A DNA stretch of 64,000 nucleotides from assembly GCF_022836845.1 (NCBI RefSeq), contig NZ_JAJNNZ010000003.1, positions 1 to 64,000 of the forward strand. Direction: 5' to 3'. The notes below the pieces were generated by a model. It was given only the letters and a program-made list of their open reading frames with translations, did not search any database and had not been told where the DNA came from. The stretch comes from Vibrio gelatinilyticus (lineage in GTDB: Bacteria > Pseudomonadota > Gammaproteobacteria > Enterobacterales > Vibrionaceae). A program made the position numbers and the translations under genes. Shown piece by piece: positions 54,325-64,000 of the stretch (position 1 is its first letter; each line of letters starts with the position of its first letter).

Positions 54325-55181
54325 TAAAATTTCTCCCTTTTGTGCTGAGTCGCTACAGGCGCCCACGGAGGCAAACGTTTCTCAAAAAATGCGCTTAAGC
54401 CTTGTTGCGCTTCATTGGAAACGCGAACATCGGCGATTAATTTGCTCGTGTGTTGGATAAGCGATTCATCAATGGATTGCGCATCGCAGCGCAAACATAG
54501 TACCTTGGTTTGCTTAAGGGCTAACGGGCCATTGGCAAGAAAAGAATCGATCAGTTCATCTTGGTAGGCTGCTAACGTTTGATCATCTTTGCTGACACTA
54601 TGAATAAGCCCGATGGATAACGCGGTTTCTGCGTCAAATTGTTCGGCACTGAGGAGGTAGCGGCGAGCCTGACGTGCGCCTATCGCTCGGCACATATATG
54701 GGCCGATGGTGGCAGGAACCAAACCGAGTTTAACCTCACTAAGGCAAAACGTTGCATTACTGCAGGCTAAAGCGATGTCAGCGCACGCTATCAGGCCAAG
54801 TGCCCCCCCAAACGCGCAACCTCTGATGACAGCAATCGTCGGCATCGGGAAACGGTCAAAACAAGACATCAATTGGGCGAGCTGCTCGGCATCGGACTGA
54901 TTCTCGTGCTGCGTTTTGGCGGCCATTGATTGCATCCATTTAAGATCAGCACCAGCGGAGAAGTGGCGTCCTTTGGCTGTTAATACCAGGCAGCGAACTC
55001 GGCTGTTATTGGCAAGGGTATCCAAATGGTGGAGCAATTGACGAATCATCAAATCATCAAATGCGTTGCGCTTTGTTTCTCTGTTTAGCGTGAGCGTTGC
55101 AACGCCTTGCTCATTCACATCGCACAATACTTGTGATTCATGAGGTGTGTTGCTAGAGGCCGTCGGCTTTGATGTTGTCAT
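54324..55181 (-). CDS. liuC: Methylglutaconyl-CoA hydratase (enoyl-CoA hydratase family)
   Basis: A 285-residue crotonase: TLNRETKRNAFDDLMI, GRHFSAGADLKWMQS and the oxyanion region GCAFGGALGLIACADIALAC with SEVKLGLVPATIGPY. In this operon it should hydrate 3-methylglutaconyl-CoA to HMG-CoA. The family normally ends near EKRLPPW. Here about a dozen residues (APVATQHKREKF) follow and run directly into liuE, where liuD would be expected in a full operon. Confidence 0.9.
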   Translation of the reverse strand: MTTSKPTASSNTPHESQVLCDVNEQGVATLTLNRETKRNAFDDLMIRQLLHHLDTLANNSRVRCLVLTAKGRHFSAGADLKWMQSMAAKTQHENQSDAEQLAQLMSCFDRFPMPTIAVIRGCAFGGALGLIACADIALACSNATFCLSEVKLGLVPATIGPYMCRAIGARQARRYLLSAEQFDAETALSIGLIHSVSKDDQTLAAYQDELIDSFLANGPLALKQTKVLCLRCDAQSIDESLIQHTSKLIADVRVSNEAQQGLSAFFEKRLPPWAPVATQHKREKF

Positions 55182-55193
55182 AATACTGCTCCA

Positions 55194-56792
55194 TCACATC
55201 CGAAAAATTCCGAATTGACTGTCGGCAATCGGCGCGTTTAAGGCTGCTTGGAGCGCAAGGCCGACAACGTGTCGGGTGTCTTTAGGGTCAATGATGCCAT
55301 CATCCCACAATCGCGCGCTGGCATAGTAGGGGTGAGCTTGAGATTCATACAGTTCGATGATGGGCTTTTTAAAGGCTTGTTCTTGTTCTTCTGTCCATGT
55401 TTTTCCTTGCCTTTGGTAGCTATCACGCTTCACTTGCGCCATAACACCTGCAGCTTGTTCACCACCCATGACGGAAATTCGGGCGTTGGGCCACATCCAC
55501 ATCATTGTGGGATCATATGCTCTTCCGCACATACCATAGTTTCCGGCGCCGTATGAGCCGCCGATAATCACCGTAAACTTCGGCACATCAGCGCACGCAA
55601 CCGCCATCACGAGTTTTGCGCCGTGTTTGGCAATGCCTTCTGATTCGTATTTTTTTCCAACCATGAATCCAGTGATGTTTTGTAAAAACAGTAACGGGAT
55701 TTTTCGCTTAGCGCACAACTCGATAAAGTGCGCGCCTTTTTGCGATGACTCGGAAAACAGAATGCCATTATTAGCGACAATACCGATGGGGTGGTCATAC
55801 AGCTTGGCGAATCCACATACCAACGTTCTGCCATATAGTGCCTTAAATTCATCAAAATCAGAGTCGTCGACAACACGGGCGATGATTTCTCGAACATCAA
55901 AGAGATGACGCAGATCGGCGTTGACGATGCCATAAATCTCCTGGGGATCATATCTTGGTGGAAGTCTGTCGCATGGCGTAGCGGCTGATCTATTGGTGCT
56001 TTTGACCGCCTGACGGGCCATGGTTAATGCCTCTTGTTCGTCTTGGGCATAGTAGTCGGCAACCCCTGATTGTTTACAGTGCACATCCGCGCCGCCCAAC
56101 TCTTCAGCGCTGACGACTTCTCCAGTTGCAGCTTTCACCAAAGGTGGCCCTGCCAGAAAAATAGTGCCCTGGTTTTTAACAATGATGGAAACATCTGCCA
56201 TCGCTGGTACATAGGCACCGCCTGCAGTGCACAGCCCCAACACTACCGCTAATTGTGGGATCCCTTTGGCAGACATCCGAGCCTGATTAAAAAAAATGCG
56301 ACCAAAATGATCCCTATCGGGAAATACATCGGCTTGATGAGGAAGGTTTGCACCACCGGAATCGACAAGATAGAGGCAGGGCAGGTGGCATCTTTCGGCA
56401 ATTTCTTGGGCTCGCAGGTGTTTTTTTACGGTCAGCGGGTAGTAGGTGCCACCTTTTACTGAAGGGTCGTTGGCAATCACCATGCAGGTGATGCCTTCAA
56501 TCTGACCAATTCCAGCAACAACACCAGCGCAGGGCAGAGCGACGTCATACACTTGCCAAGCGGCGAATTGGCCAATTTCAAGAAAGTCGCTTTGCTTATC
56601 AAGAAGCGCACGAATGCGTTCCCGTGCAGACAGCTTTCCTTTCTGGCGTTGACGCTCTATAGCCGCCTGCCCTCCACCTTTTTTGATGACCTCAAGATTG
56701 GACTTAAGGTTATCGACTTGCTCTTGCATGATTTTCTGATTGGCATGGAAGCACGGATCGTTTGGCTTGGCCTTGGTGTGCAAAATCGCCAT
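55194..56792 (-). CDS. liuB: Methylcrotonyl-CoA carboxylase, carboxyltransferase (beta) subunit
   Basis: A 532-residue protein that transfers the carboxyl from biotin to 3-methylcrotonyl-CoA. Visible parts: [59 protein letters not shown], the acyl-CoA region [13 protein letters not shown], and [20 protein letters not shown]. It needs a biotinylated alpha subunit (LiuD), which is not encoded beside it or anywhere in the window. It lies 62 bp after liuA and 12 bp before liuC. Confidence 0.94.
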   Translation of the reverse strand: MAILHTKAKPNDPCFHANQKIMQEQVDNLKSNLEVIKKGGGQAAIERQRQKGKLSARERIRALLDKQSDFLEIGQFAAWQVYDVALPCAGVVAGIGQIEGITCMVIANDPSVKGGTYYPLTVKKHLRAQEIAERCHLPCLYLVDSGGANLPHQADVFPDRDHFGRIFFNQARMSAKGIPQLAVVLGLCTAGGAYVPAMADVSIIVKNQGTIFLAGPPLVKAATGEVVSAEELGGADVHCKQSGVADYYAQDEQEALTMARQAVKSTNRSAATPCDRLPPRYDPQEIYGIVNADLRHLFDVREIIARVVDDSDFDEFKALYGRTLVCGFAKLYDHPIGIVANNGILFSESSQKGAHFIELCAKRKIPLLFLQNITGFMVGKKYESEGIAKHGAKLVMAVACADVPKFTVIIGGSYGAGNYGMCGRAYDPTMMWMWPNARISVMGGEQAAGVMAQVKRDSYQRQGKTWTEEQEQAFKKPIIELYESQAHPYYASARLWDDGIIDPKDTRHVVGLALQAALNAPIADSQFGIFRM

Positions 56793-56854
56793 GTATTCCC
56801 CTTATTATTGGCTTGCCTGGTTGTCGTAATGGTTTTACGGGTTATTGCAATGAA

Positions 56855-58024
56855 CTAGCGAGTTTCATCAAATAGTTCGCGTCCAATGAGCATTCGTCTG
56901 ATTTCGGATGTACCAGCGCCAATTTCATACAGTTTGGCATCCCGTAGCAGTCTGCCTGCCGGAAACTCATTGGTGTAACCATTGCCCCCTAAGAGCTGTA
57001 TGGCATCGAGAGCCAGTTGTGTGGCAAGTTCAGCGCTGTATAAAATAACCCCAGCGGAATCTTTACGGGTGGTTTCACCGCGATCACAAGCGGCAGCGAC
57101 CGTGTACACGTAGGCACGTGCAGCATTGGCACGGGTATACATATCGGCAACTTTGGCCTGCACTAATTGAAACTCTCCAATTGCTCGGCCAAACTGCTGA
57201 CGATCATGGATATAAGGCAGCACCAGATCGAGGCAGGCTTGCATGATTCCTAAAGGGCCACCAGCCAGCACGACTCGCTCATAATCTAAACCACTCATCA
57301 AGACTTCGGTGCCGTGGTTGATCTCGCCAAGAACGTTTTCTTTAGGCACGATGCACTCTTTGAACACCAACTCACAGGTGTTGGAACCGCGCATGCCGAG
57401 TTTGTCGAGCTTTTGACAATGACTGAATCCTTCAAACTGGCTTTCGACAATAAAGGCGGTAATACCGTGTGATTTTGCGGTAGGGTCGGTTTTGGCGTAG
57501 ACCACCAGTGTGTGGGCATCGGGGCCATTGGTGATCCACATTTTGGTGCCATTGAGCACAAAATGGTCACCTACCCGAACGGCCTTGAGTTGCATGCTAA
57601 CCACATCAGATCCAGCGTTGGGCTCGCTGATGGCCAACGCGCCAACATGGCTGCCATCGATTAGCTTTGGTAAATACTTTTCGCATTGTTTGGCGGTGCC
57701 ATTACGATAAATCTGGTTAACACACAGATTGGAATGAGCGCCGTAGCTAAGGGCGACAGAGGCTGAAGCTCGGCTAATTTCTTCCATGGCAATGACGTGG
57801 GCTAAATAGCCCATTTCGGCTCCGCCATACTGTTCTGCAGCGGTAATACCCAACAAGCCCATGTCGCCGAATAAACGCCATAACGGATTCGGGAATTGAT
57901 TATCGATATCGATTTGCGCCGCAATGGGTGCGATGTGCTGGCCAGCAAAGGCATTAACTTGCTCGCGCAACATGGTGATCGTTTCGTCTAAACCAAAATT
58001 GAGCGGTTTGTAATCGGTTCTCAT
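56855..58024 (-). CDS. liuA: Isovaleryl-CoA dehydrogenase
   Basis: An FAD enzyme oxidising isovaleryl-CoA to 3-methylcrotonyl-CoA. The 389 residues show [52 protein letters not shown], the end [20 protein letters not shown] and [21 protein letters not shown] Glu in GLDYERV occupies the position of the catalytic base in isovaleryl-CoA dehydrogenases. It lies second in the leftward operon after liuR, with about 90 bp between them containing imperfect GCTAAACC/GGTTAGC repeats. Confidence 0.94.
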   Translation of the reverse strand: MRTDYKPLNFGLDETITMLREQVNAFAGQHIAPIAAQIDIDNQFPNPLWRLFGDMGLLGITAAEQYGGAEMGYLAHVIAMEEISRASASVALSYGAHSNLCVNQIYRNGTAKQCEKYLPKLIDGSHVGALAISEPNAGSDVVSMQLKAVRVGDHFVLNGTKMWITNGPDAHTLVVYAKTDPTAKSHGITAFIVESQFEGFSHCQKLDKLGMRGSNTCELVFKECIVPKENVLGEINHGTEVLMSGLDYERVVLAGGPLGIMQACLDLVLPYIHDRQQFGRAIGEFQLVQAKVADMYTRANAARAYVYTVAAACDRGETTRKDSAGVILYSAELATQLALDAIQLLGGNGYTNEFPAGRLLRDAKLYEIGAGTSEIRRMLIGRELFDETR

Positions 58025-58116
58025 AGCGCCTCCGCGATTGGCTAAACCCTGTTTTCGCGGTTAGCGACGCACCGAGTTTAGCATTATTCAAAGAGGGCTA
58101 TGGTCGGGCTAACCGC

Positions 58117-58503
58117 TCACTGAATATTGTTAGGGTCAGAGCGCATTAGAGCTGTTTGACAGCGCTCTTTCGCGATATTGAGCTCGTGCATCACAACGCC
58201 AATATCGTCGAGTTGTCGTTGCAACGATGCTTGTTTTTCATCGATGATACTAAGCATTTTTTGCAGTTGGATATCACTGTGGTCAGTATCATAAAGTTCA
58301 AATAATTCACGAATTTCCGCCAATGAAAAACCAAGTCTTTTGCCTCTTAAAATCAGTCTGAGCCTGACCTTGTCCCGACGTTGATAGACACGAATTTTTC
58401 CCTTGCGGGTAGGGTGAATCAGTCCCATATCTTCATAAAATCGAATACTTCTTGTGGTGATATCGAACTCTTTCGCAAGTTCACTGATTTTGAACATTTC
58501 CAC
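58117..58503 (-). CDS. liuR: MerR-family regulator of branched-chain amino acid catabolism
   Basis: A 128-residue protein with the MerR DNA-binding head (KISELAKEFDITTRSIRFYE, then GLIHPTRKGKIRVYQRRDKV) and a dimerisation helix, with no metal-binding Cys. Gene position and type match LiuR, which represses leucine and isoleucine/valine degradation genes in many gammaproteobacteria. It heads the leftward operon. Two palindromes in the divergent promoter fit its known motif. Confidence 0.9.
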   Translation of the reverse strand: MEMFKISELAKEFDITTRSIRFYEDMGLIHPTRKGKIRVYQRRDKVRLRLILRGKRLGFSLAEIRELFELYDTDHSDIQLQKMLSIIDEKQASLQRQLDDIGVVMHELNIAKERCQTALMRSDPNNIQ

Positions 58504-58566
58504 CTGATCATGTCCTCCAACGGCATAGTGATGAGGAAAGTAATGGTTAGGTTACCAACTTGTTTC

Positions 58567-58611
58567 TTTACGTTAACGTAAATGTTAGTGCTATGCTTAC
58601 GTAAACGTCAA
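58567..58611. promoter_or_regulatory. Paired LiuR-type operators in the divergent promoter
   Basis: TTTACGTTAACGTAAA (58567-58582) is a perfect 16-bp palindrome and CTTACGTAAACGTCAA (58596-58611) a close variant, with centres 29 bp apart. They match the MerR/LiuR motif built on ACGTNNACGT and can control both the liu operon and the thiolase-mmsA operon. Confidence 0.8.
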
Positions 58612-58730
58612 GAAAATGACAGCAATCAACAGTGCCTCACAGTAGTAATGCCTTTTGACTACTCAAATACATTCGAAAATCGAGGTCAGTCATTGTCGAC
58701 ACCGAATGGTGTCAAAAAGTGGAGTCAGAT

Positions 58731-59960
58731 ATGGAAAAGGCCATTTGGATTGTATCGGCTAAGCGTACCCCATTAGGGAGCTTTCAAGGTGAGCTGCGTG
58801 ACCATTCAGCGCCCCACTTGGGTGGTTTGGCGATCAAAGGGGTTTTGGAAAAAGTGTTAGGTGCGAGCGACTTGGTCGATGAGGTCTTTATGGGCTGTGT
58901 GTTGCCAGCGGGCTGTGGACAAGCGCCTGCTCGTCAAGCTGCTTTGCACGCCGAGCTCCCATACTCTGTCGGGTGTACCACCATTAACAAAGTGTGTGGC
59001 TCTGGGATGAAGTCGATTATGCTGGCCTATGACCTTATCCGTGCAGGCTCTGTTCAATGCGTCATTGCTGGTGGGATGGAGAGTATGACGAATGCTCCTT
59101 ACCTGCTGCAAGACAGTCGCAATGGTATGCGAATGGGTCATAAAACGACTCATGACCACATGTTTTTAGATGGTCTGCAAGATGCCTATGAAGGTGAACT
59201 GATGGGCGTGTATGCCCAGCGAATTGCCGATGCCTGTGCTTTTTCACGAGAAGAGATGGACCAATGGGCGATTCAGTCAGTGCAGCGCGCGCGAAAAGCG
59301 CAAGATTTAGGGCTATTTGCTGATGAAATGGTGGCCATCGAGCAAGATATGGGAGTGTTTGATCATGACGAGCACCCTCAGGATATCAATCTTGCTAAGA
59401 TCCCTACGCTTCGCAGTGTCTTTGCCAAAGACGGAACGATCACCGCTGCAAATTCGAGTGCAATCTCCGACGGTGCGGCTGCTCTGTTACTTCTGGAGTC
59501 AAAGACCGCTTTACAGCACAACATGCCTCCACTTGCGATTATTAAGGGTCACACCACCCACGCCCGTAAGCCCCATGAATACCCGCTTGCTCCCGTGTAC
59601 GCCATTCAATCGTTGTTGTCACAACTTGACTGGTCTATTGACGAGGTTAATTTGTGGGAGATCAACGAGGCCTTTGCTGTTGTGACTCAGATTGCGGTTA
59701 AGAAATTGGGCTTAGATCCAGACAAGGTCAATGTGAAAGGGGGAGCGTGCGCGCTTGGCCACCCGATTGGTGCGAGCGGGGCGAGAATCGTCGTGACGCT
59801 ACTTCATAGTTTGCGTCAGCTGCAAGCGGCCGAACTTACTTCGATTCAGCCTTTGTCATCGACAGTTCAATCAACTAAGAAAACGATGCGCGGTATTGCT
59901 TGCTTATGCATAGGTGGTGGAGAAGCGACGGCAATAGCGATTGAAATTCCGTCAACCTGA
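58731..59960 (+). CDS. Acetyl-CoA C-acyltransferase (thiolase)
   Basis: A 409-residue thiolase. Nucleophile Cys lies in [13 protein letters not shown], the His in EINEAFAV, and the second Cys region in [18 protein letters not shown]; the end [13 protein letters not shown] is typical. It could cleave acetoacetyl-CoA from leucine or 2-methylacetoacetyl-CoA from isoleucine. The ATG at 58731 is preceded by GGAG; a GTG four codons earlier is less likely. About 20 extra residues ([12 protein letters not shown]) precede the last motif. It heads the rightward operon. Confidence 0.92.
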   Translation: MEKAIWIVSAKRTPLGSFQGELRDHSAPHLGGLAIKGVLEKVLGASDLVDEVFMGCVLPAGCGQAPARQAALHAELPYSVGCTTINKVCGSGMKSIMLAYDLIRAGSVQCVIAGGMESMTNAPYLLQDSRNGMRMGHKTTHDHMFLDGLQDAYEGELMGVYAQRIADACAFSREEMDQWAIQSVQRARKAQDLGLFADEMVAIEQDMGVFDHDEHPQDINLAKIPTLRSVFAKDGTITAANSSAISDGAAALLLLESKTALQHNMPPLAIIKGHTTHARKPHEYPLAPVYAIQSLLSQLDWSIDEVNLWEINEAFAVVTQIAVKKLGLDPDKVNVKGGACALGHPIGASGARIVVTLLHSLRQLQAAELTSIQPLSSTVQSTKKTMRGIACLCIGGGEATAIAIEIPST

Positions 59961-59976
59961 CTATGAGGACTACGTA

Positions 59977-61467
59977 ATGAAATCTGTTCCGATATACATT
60001 GATGGTGACTTTCGTCAGTCCGCCACTCAGGAGTGGCTAGAGGTGACCAATCCGGCAAGCAACGAAGTTATTGCAGCATTACCCTGCGCCACCGAGCAGG
60101 AAATGAGTGAAGCGGTTGAAGGCGCGGCAATGGCGTTTCAAAATTGGAAAGATGTCGCGGTTCCAGAGCGTGCCCGCCTGATGTTGTGCTACCAGCACTT
60201 ACTCAAAGAACATCATGATGAGCTTGCAACCTTGTTGTCTCAGGAAACCGGTAAAATTTTTGCCGATGCGAAAGGGGATGTATGGCGTGGCATCGAGGTT
60301 GTGGAGCAGGCAGCGAACATTGCAAGCAACACGATGGGGGAATGGGTTGAAAATGTGGCGAGTGAAATCGACACCTATTCGATCATTCAACCGCTTGGTG
60401 TGTGTTGTGGTATTACGCCGTTTAACTTTCCCGCCATGATCCCATTGTGGATGTTTCCTATCGCCATCGCCTGTGGCAATACGTTTGTCCTGAAACCGTC
60501 AGAGCAGGTGCCACTGACCGCGATTCGGTTAGCCGAGTTATTTGAACAAGCTGGAGCGCCTAAAGGCGTACTTCAAATCGTGCATGGTGGTAAAAAACAA
60601 GTCGATTACTTGCTGGCGCACTCAAGCATTCGTACAGTCTCTTTTGTTGGCTCGGTGCCAGTGGCTCAATATATATATCAGAAAAGCACTCAGTATTTTA
60701 AGCGAGTTCAGGCTCTAGCCGGGGCAAAAAACCATATGGTTGTGATGCCCGATGCCAATAAGGAACAGGTAGTAAATAATTTGGTTGGTGCTTCTGTGGG
60801 GGCTGCAGGGCAACGCTGCATGGCAATTTCCGTAGCGGTATTTGTGGGCGATAGCAATGAGTGGATTGGTGATGTGAAAGGTGCCATGTCGGCGATTAAA
60901 CCTGGGCACTGGGATGATGACAACGCAGGTTTTGGTCCTCTTATCAGTCAACAAGCCAAGTCTCGCGTTTTGGGCTTGATTCAACAAGGTAAAGATCAGG
61001 GCGCCGTTTGTGAGTTAGATGGCAGCCAATGTGTGGTCGAAGGTTACCCTGATGGCAACTGGGTTGGACCAACGTTATTTAGTGGCGTAAAGACCAGCAT
61101 GACCATCTATCAGCAGGAAATCTTTGGCCCCGTTTTGCTGTGTATCGAGGTTGATAGCCTTGAGGATGCGCTGGCGCTGGTCAATGCCAATCCTTATGGC
61201 AATGGCACCTCGATTTTTACTTCTAGCGGCGCGGCGGCGAGAAAGTATCAACACGAAATTCAGGTTGGGCAAGTGGGGATCAATGTCCCAATACCAGTGC
61301 CTTTGCCATTCTTTTCATTCACCGGCTGGAAAGGCAGTTTTTACGGTGATCTTCATGCTTATGGTAAGCAAGCCGTGCGATTTTATACGGAGACAAAAAC
61401 CGTTACGGCACGCTGGTTTGAAGAAGATATAGCCGGTGCCCCTAACCTCACCATTCAATTGAAGTAG
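59977..61467 (+). CDS. mmsA: Methylmalonate-semialdehyde dehydrogenase (CoA-acylating)
   Basis: It converts methylmalonate semialdehyde to propionyl-CoA in valine breakdown. The protein of 496 residues has the ALDH fold with [47 protein letters not shown], and the catalytic Cys in [11 protein letters not shown]; the end [20 protein letters not shown] is typical of MmsA. The start at 59977 has GAGGA upstream; the frame opens slightly earlier, overlapping the thiolase stop. It sits in the LiuR-controlled rightward operon. Confidence 0.95.
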   Translation: MKSVPIYIDGDFRQSATQEWLEVTNPASNEVIAALPCATEQEMSEAVEGAAMAFQNWKDVAVPERARLMLCYQHLLKEHHDELATLLSQETGKIFADAKGDVWRGIEVVEQAANIASNTMGEWVENVASEIDTYSIIQPLGVCCGITPFNFPAMIPLWMFPIAIACGNTFVLKPSEQVPLTAIRLAELFEQAGAPKGVLQIVHGGKKQVDYLLAHSSIRTVSFVGSVPVAQYIYQKSTQYFKRVQALAGAKNHMVVMPDANKEQVVNNLVGASVGAAGQRCMAISVAVFVGDSNEWIGDVKGAMSAIKPGHWDDDNAGFGPLISQQAKSRVLGLIQQGKDQGAVCELDGSQCVVEGYPDGNWVGPTLFSGVKTSMTIYQQEIFGPVLLCIEVDSLEDALALVNANPYGNGTSIFTSSGAAARKYQHEIQVGQVGINVPIPVPLPFFSFTGWKGSFYGDLHAYGKQAVRFYTETKTVTARWFEEDIAGAPNLTIQLK

Positions 61468-61501
61468 TCGACCAAAATCAAGCTTTGTAGCGGAGCGATG
61501 T

Positions 61502-62656
61502 ATGGACTTTGAATTAAATGAACAGCAACGCGCATTTTCAGATACTGCTTGTCAGTTTGCACGTGACAAACTGAGTCCGAATGCAGCGCAATGGGATGAA
61601 GAAAAAATATTTCCTAAAGCGGTCTTAAAGGAAGCCGGTGAGCTTGGTTTTTTGAGCCTGTACGCACCGGAAAAACAGGGTGGACTAGGCTTATCTCGCC
61701 TTGATGCCTCTATTGTGTTTGAGCAGCTTGCCAGAGGGTGTACGTCTACAACGGCGTTTATGACGATACACAATATGGTGACATGGATGGTGGCGAGTTT
61801 TGCCAGTGATGCAGCCAAAGCAAGTTACTGCCCATACTTAATGTCCGGTGAATGGCTCGGCTCGTATTGCCTGACCGAACCCAATGCTGGATCCGATGCC
61901 GCATCCATCACCACCAGCGCAGAAAAAAATGGCGACTATTATTTACTTAATGGCAGTAAGACGTTTATTTCTGGTGCTGGTGAGACTGATGTGCTTTTGG
62001 TGATGGCCCGAACAAGTGATGACGGTGCCAATGGGATCTCTGCTCTTATTGTGCCAGCGCAGACCATGGGGATCTCCTTTGGGCGCAAAGAGCCGAAAAT
62101 GGGCTGGAACAGCCAACCGACTCGTGCAATTACTTTTGAAAACGTCATGGTACCTTCGAATCATATCCTGGGAGAGGAGGGGCAAGGTTTTAAGTTTGCA
62201 ATGAGAGGGCTTGATGGAGGACGCATTAACATTGCGTCATGCTCAATTGGCACCGCGCAGCAAGCACTTGAGCAAGCCACCTTGTACATGCAAGAGCGTA
62301 CGCAGTTTGGTCGAGAGTTAGCACAGTTTCAGGGACTGCAATTTAAACTGGCAGACATGGCGACCGAATTGGTCGCGGCACGCCAATTGGTGCGTTATGC
62401 CGCTTGCAAGCTCGATAGCCAGGATCCGCAAGCCACAGCGTATTGTGCTATGGCAAAACGATTTGCCACTGACGTTGGTTTTCGAGTATGTGATCAAGCG
62501 CTTCAGCTTTATGGCGGCTATGGTTATATCAAAGAGTATCCACTGGAACGCTATTTTCGAGACGTACGAGTTCATCAAATATTGGAAGGCACCAACGAAA
62601 TTATGCGCGTGATTATCGCTCGTCACTTGTTAAGCGATGCCGGTTCGATGTTGTAA
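61502..62656 (+). CDS. Acyl-CoA dehydrogenase, probably isobutyryl-CoA dehydrogenase
   Basis: A 384-residue FAD enzyme: FELNEQQRAFSDTACQFARD, CLTEPNAGSDAASITTSAEK, GSKTFISGAGETDVLLVMAR, RTQFGRELAQFQGLQFKLAD and LQLYGGYGYIKEYPLERYFR with the catalytic Glu region in LEGTNEIMRVI. Its place between mmsA and the enoyl-CoA hydratase points to the valine step isobutyryl-CoA to methacrylyl-CoA. A short-chain substrate is inferred from context only. Confidence 0.9.
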   Translation: MDFELNEQQRAFSDTACQFARDKLSPNAAQWDEEKIFPKAVLKEAGELGFLSLYAPEKQGGLGLSRLDASIVFEQLARGCTSTTAFMTIHNMVTWMVASFASDAAKASYCPYLMSGEWLGSYCLTEPNAGSDAASITTSAEKNGDYYLLNGSKTFISGAGETDVLLVMARTSDDGANGISALIVPAQTMGISFGRKEPKMGWNSQPTRAITFENVMVPSNHILGEEGQGFKFAMRGLDGGRINIASCSIGTAQQALEQATLYMQERTQFGRELAQFQGLQFKLADMATELVAARQLVRYAACKLDSQDPQATAYCAMAKRFATDVGFRVCDQALQLYGGYGYIKEYPLERYFRDVRVHQILEGTNEIMRVIIARHLLSDAGSML

Positions 62657-62683
62657 TCCCCTAACTATTCAGGAGGTTAACTT

Positions 62684-63472
62684 ATGTCGCAGATAAAAAA
62701 GCAAACCATACAGACTAAGATTGACAATCACATCGCGGTCTTGACGATCAATAACCCTCCGGCCAATACCTGGACACAACAAAGCCTGACTGAGCTAAAA
62801 GAATGGGTGGAATTGCTCAATCAGGACAAGCAAGTCTATGCTTTGGTGATCACTGGTAGCGGCAGTAAATTTTTTTCTGCGGGCGCAGATTTAAGCTTAT
62901 TTGCTAGCGGTAATAAGGCGGTGGCCTTTGATATGGCTAACTGTTTTGGTGAAGCATTCGAAACGCTATCGGCGTTTCGGGGAATCTCGATAGCGGCTAT
63001 CAATGGCTATGCTATGGGAGGGGGACTTGAAGTGGCTCTTGCATGCGATATTCGCATTGCCGAGGAGCACTCGATTATGGCGTTACCCGAAGCCAAAGTG
63101 GGTTTACTGCCTTGCGCCGGGGGAACGCAGAACTTAACGGCATTGGTGGGTGAAGGTTGGGCTAAGCGTATTATTTTATGTGGTGAGCAGGTGAATGCTG
63201 AGCTGGCACACAGCATACGACTGGTGGAAGAAGTGGTCGCTAAAGGGGCAAGCATGGCCTGTGCAATGTCAATGGCAGAATCGGTCGCACAGCAATCACC
63301 ACTATCGGTGGCGGCTTGCAAAACCTTGATTCAGGCAGCGCGAAGTACTACTCGTCAGCATGGGTTAATCAAAGAGCGAGAGCTATTTGTTCGTCTATTT
63401 GACAGTCAGGATCAAAGCGAAGGGGTCAACGCTTTTTTAGAAAAACGCCGCCCTAACTGGAAAAACCAATAG
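62684..63472 (+). CDS. Enoyl-CoA hydratase, valine branch
   Basis: A 262-residue crotonase with AVLTINNPPANTWTQQSLTE, SGSKFFSAGADLSLFASGNK and the oxyanion region INGYAMGGGLEVALACDIRI followed by LPEAKVGLLPCAGGTQNL, in which both catalytic Glu positions are present. It should hydrate methacrylyl-CoA to 3-hydroxyisobutyryl-CoA. AGGAGG precedes the ATG. It lies 27 bp after the dehydrogenase and 15 bp before the hydrolase gene. Confidence 0.9.
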   Translation: MSQIKKQTIQTKIDNHIAVLTINNPPANTWTQQSLTELKEWVELLNQDKQVYALVITGSGSKFFSAGADLSLFASGNKAVAFDMANCFGEAFETLSAFRGISIAAINGYAMGGGLEVALACDIRIAEEHSIMALPEAKVGLLPCAGGTQNLTALVGEGWAKRIILCGEQVNAELAHSIRLVEEVVAKGASMACAMSMAESVAQQSPLSVAACKTLIQAARSTTRQHGLIKERELFVRLFDSQDQSEGVNAFLEKRRPNWKNQ

Positions 63473-63487
63473 GTAAAAGGAAGCGCA

Positions 63488-64000
63488 ATGGTACACAGAG
63501 TTCGTTTTTCAGAGCTGCCTTGTAATGACGGTCAGCATGCGATTGCCATAGCCACGTTAGACAATCCGGCATCTCTCAATGCGTTAACACTGGATATGAT
63601 ACAGCAGCTCTACCGCCAATTGGTCGAGTGGCAAAGCAACTCGCGAATTGCTTGTGTGGTCTTAGACAGCAAAGGTGAAAAAGCGTTTTGTGCGGGTGGA
63701 GACGTACGTGCCATGTATCATGTGATGAAACAAGAAACCGGGCAAGTCGCCCAGAAATACTTGTTAGAGTATTTCGCCTTGGAATATCAGTGTGACTACC
63801 TAATTCATACCTACCGTAAGCCTATCATCGTATGGGGAAAGGGCATCGTGATGGGAGGCGGAATGGGATTGTATATGGGAGCCAGTCATAAGGTGGTTAC
63901 GCCTAAATCAAGACTCGCAATGCCTGAAGTCAGTATCGGCTTATACCCCGATGTAGGGGCAACCTGGTTTCTCAATAAAATCGATCCTAGCGTGGGGCTG
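63488..64000 (+). CDS. 3-Hydroxyisobutyryl-CoA hydrolase, N-terminal part
   Basis: The first 171 codons are present; the gene leaves the window at the right edge. The sequence has LDNPASLNALTLDMIQQLY, GEKAFCAGGDVRAMYHVMKQ, the family block YLIHTYRKPIIVWGKGIVMG and MPEVSIGLYPDVGATWFLNK. These mark the hydrolase branch of the crotonase superfamily rather than a hydratase. It releases free 3-hydroxyisobutyrate, the step before MmsB and MmsA. The start at 63488 has AGGAAG upstream. Confidence 0.92.
   Translation, partial: MVHRVRFSELPCNDGQHAIAIATLDNPASLNALTLDMIQQLYRQLVEWQSNSRIACVVLDSKGEKAFCAGGDVRAMYHVMKQETGQVAQKYLLEYFALEYQCDYLIHTYRKPIIVWGKGIVMGGGMGLYMGASHKVVTPKSRLAMPEVSIGLYPDVGATWFLNKIDPSVGL

Overview
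The window looks like part of a Vibrio genome, most likely the second chromosome or a similarly accessory-rich replicon. This rests on a DUF2999 gene that I know only from Vibrio and relatives, small outer-membrane proteins with Vibrio-type signal peptides, a gluconate (Entner-Doudoroff) cluster with GntR and CRP sites, and a MerR/LiuR-controlled branched-chain amino acid block. I saw no tRNA, rRNA, CRISPR array or intact transposase.

Layout. 0-9 kb: edge of a PLP-dependent decarboxylase, a free-standing CoA-acylating aldehyde dehydrogenase (EutE/PduP type), LysR and AraC regulators, an outer-membrane barrel, a PLP aminotransferase divergent from an AraC-GyrI regulator, and a DMT transporter divergent from a MarR regulator. 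9-20 kb: glyoxylate and sugar-acid metabolism. A TauE/SafE permease, a GlcG-like protein and malate synthase lie opposite gcl-hyi-glxR (glyoxylate to glycerate). Then come eda, a decayed gluconate permease, and gntK-edd behind stacked GntR operators and a CRP site. 20-30 kb: mixed accessory genes, including a DUF2235 hydrolase fused to a LecA-like domain, a cupin, a SirB2 protein, a c-type cytochrome, a serine hydrolase, and two genes truncated tail to tail at a rearrangement junction.

30-39.4 kb is an AT-rich island. It opens with six tandem 112-bp repeats, each carrying a perfect ATTCCC-N8-GGGAAT type hairpin. A SLATT-like membrane protein follows, bracketed by degenerate integron-cassette-like boundaries, then a papain/transglutaminase-fold protein, then a compact graspetide (omega-ester peptide) locus: precursor with three TKTx4ExDD core repeats, ATP-grasp ligase and overlapping multi-TM protein. 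A small putative membrane peptide and a 1206-residue YobI/KAP-type P-loop NTPase follow, then about 0.8 kb of apparently decayed DNA. This island is the most likely place for an undescribed system.

39.4-53 kb: DUF1840, a minimal ethanolamine operon (eutR / eutB-eutC-permease) without microcompartment genes, a flavin reductase, a VOC protein, an aldo/keto reductase, an RluA-type pseudouridine synthase, a soluble CZB chemoreceptor, a methyltransferase, a ribosome hibernation factor and outer-membrane phospholipase A. 53.4-64 kb: branched-chain amino acid catabolism. A leftward liuR-liuA-liuB-liuC-liuE operon lacks the biotin-carboxylase subunit liuD. Divergent to it, across LiuR-like operators, runs a thiolase, mmsA, acyl-CoA dehydrogenase, enoyl-CoA hydratase and 3-hydroxyisobutyryl-CoA hydrolase set (valine branch) that leaves the window.

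Family assignments come from reading the proteins, not from database searches.
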